From an uncultured Opitutia bacterium (GTDB taxonomy: Bacteria; Verrucomicrobiota; Verrucomicrobiia; Opitutales; UBA953), in contig CAJBPJ010000283.1 of the NCBI GenBank assembly GCA_903957465.1, forward strand, positions 1 to 5,177: 5,177 nt of DNA, written 5' to 3'. The position numbers and the translations under genes were made by a program. This document shows, piece after piece, positions 5,123 through 5,177 of the stretch (within the stretch, counting starts at the first letter, position 1; the number at the start of each line of letters is the position of its first letter). Below the pieces are notes generated by a model. That model searched no databases. It saw only the letters and a program-made list of their open reading frames with translations, and had not been told where the DNA came from.

Positions 5123-5177
5123 GCAGCTTTAGTCCTTAGTCCTTCAGCTTTAGTCTCTATCGTCCTTACCCTTTAGG
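5123..5177. repeat. Heptamer array in TTAGTCC orientation, running off the window
   Basis: TTAGTC occurs at 5129, 5136 and 5150, with a variant TTCAGC at 5143, all in 7-bp register. More diverged units continue to the window end (CGTCCTTACC, TTTAGG). Bases 5124-5144 are a perfect 21-bp reverse complement of 130-150 in the first array. On the reverse strand the array ends GACTAAAGCTG and then CAGC (GCTG-CA-CAGC), like the first array's GCTG-GTTA-CAGC end. Confidence 0.8.

Noticed and set aside
1..5177. A composite transposon bounded by the 21-bp inverted match near both window ends.
   Set aside because: There is no transposase, no target-site duplication can be seen, and the same heptamers also occur in the middle gap. 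A dispersed repeat family is simpler.

Overview
The window holds three complete or near-complete protein genes and the first codons of a fourth. They are separated by three compact intergenic stretches unusually rich in short repeats and hairpins. Base composition is moderately GC-rich. A menaquinone gene, a Tat-exported phosphoesterase and a LepA with the GITIK-x-HPVT switch region suggest a Gram-negative bacterium. My tentative guess is the PVC group (for example Verrucomicrobiota); that is an impression from protein style and has not been tested by any search.

Layout. Bases 1-23 are the start of a leftward gene reading MNILVVGG. Bases 24-244 hold no gene but carry an ordered array of 7-bp GACTAAR units, a second inverted cluster of the same unit, and a hairpin directly after the lepA stop. 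Bases 245-2044 encode LepA/EF-4 leftward; a GTG start gives the family's normal length. Bases 2045-2275 separate the divergent lepA and menD and hold a perfect 25-bp palindrome, three GCGGGAR heptamers, a 21-bp-spaced direct repeat, a second hairpin with a TCC loop, and another heptamer cluster. Bases 2276-3988 encode MenD rightward, overlapping by ATGA the Tat-signal metallophosphoesterase at 3985-4956. Bases 4957-5177 hold four consecutive short hairpins joined by an identical 7-base linker, then a good intrinsic terminator, then another heptamer array that runs off the window.

Function. LepA is a ribosome-associated GTPase acting in translation. MenD performs the committed thiamine-diphosphate step of menaquinone synthesis. 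The coupled phosphoesterase is predicted to act outside the cytoplasm on an unknown phosphoester. No metabolic link between MenD and the phosphoesterase is evident beyond the shared transcript.

The coding content is ordinary. The interesting material is intergenic: a heptanucleotide repeat family kept in strict 7-bp register in all three spacers, and a four-hairpin array whose stems vary in sequence but stay paired.
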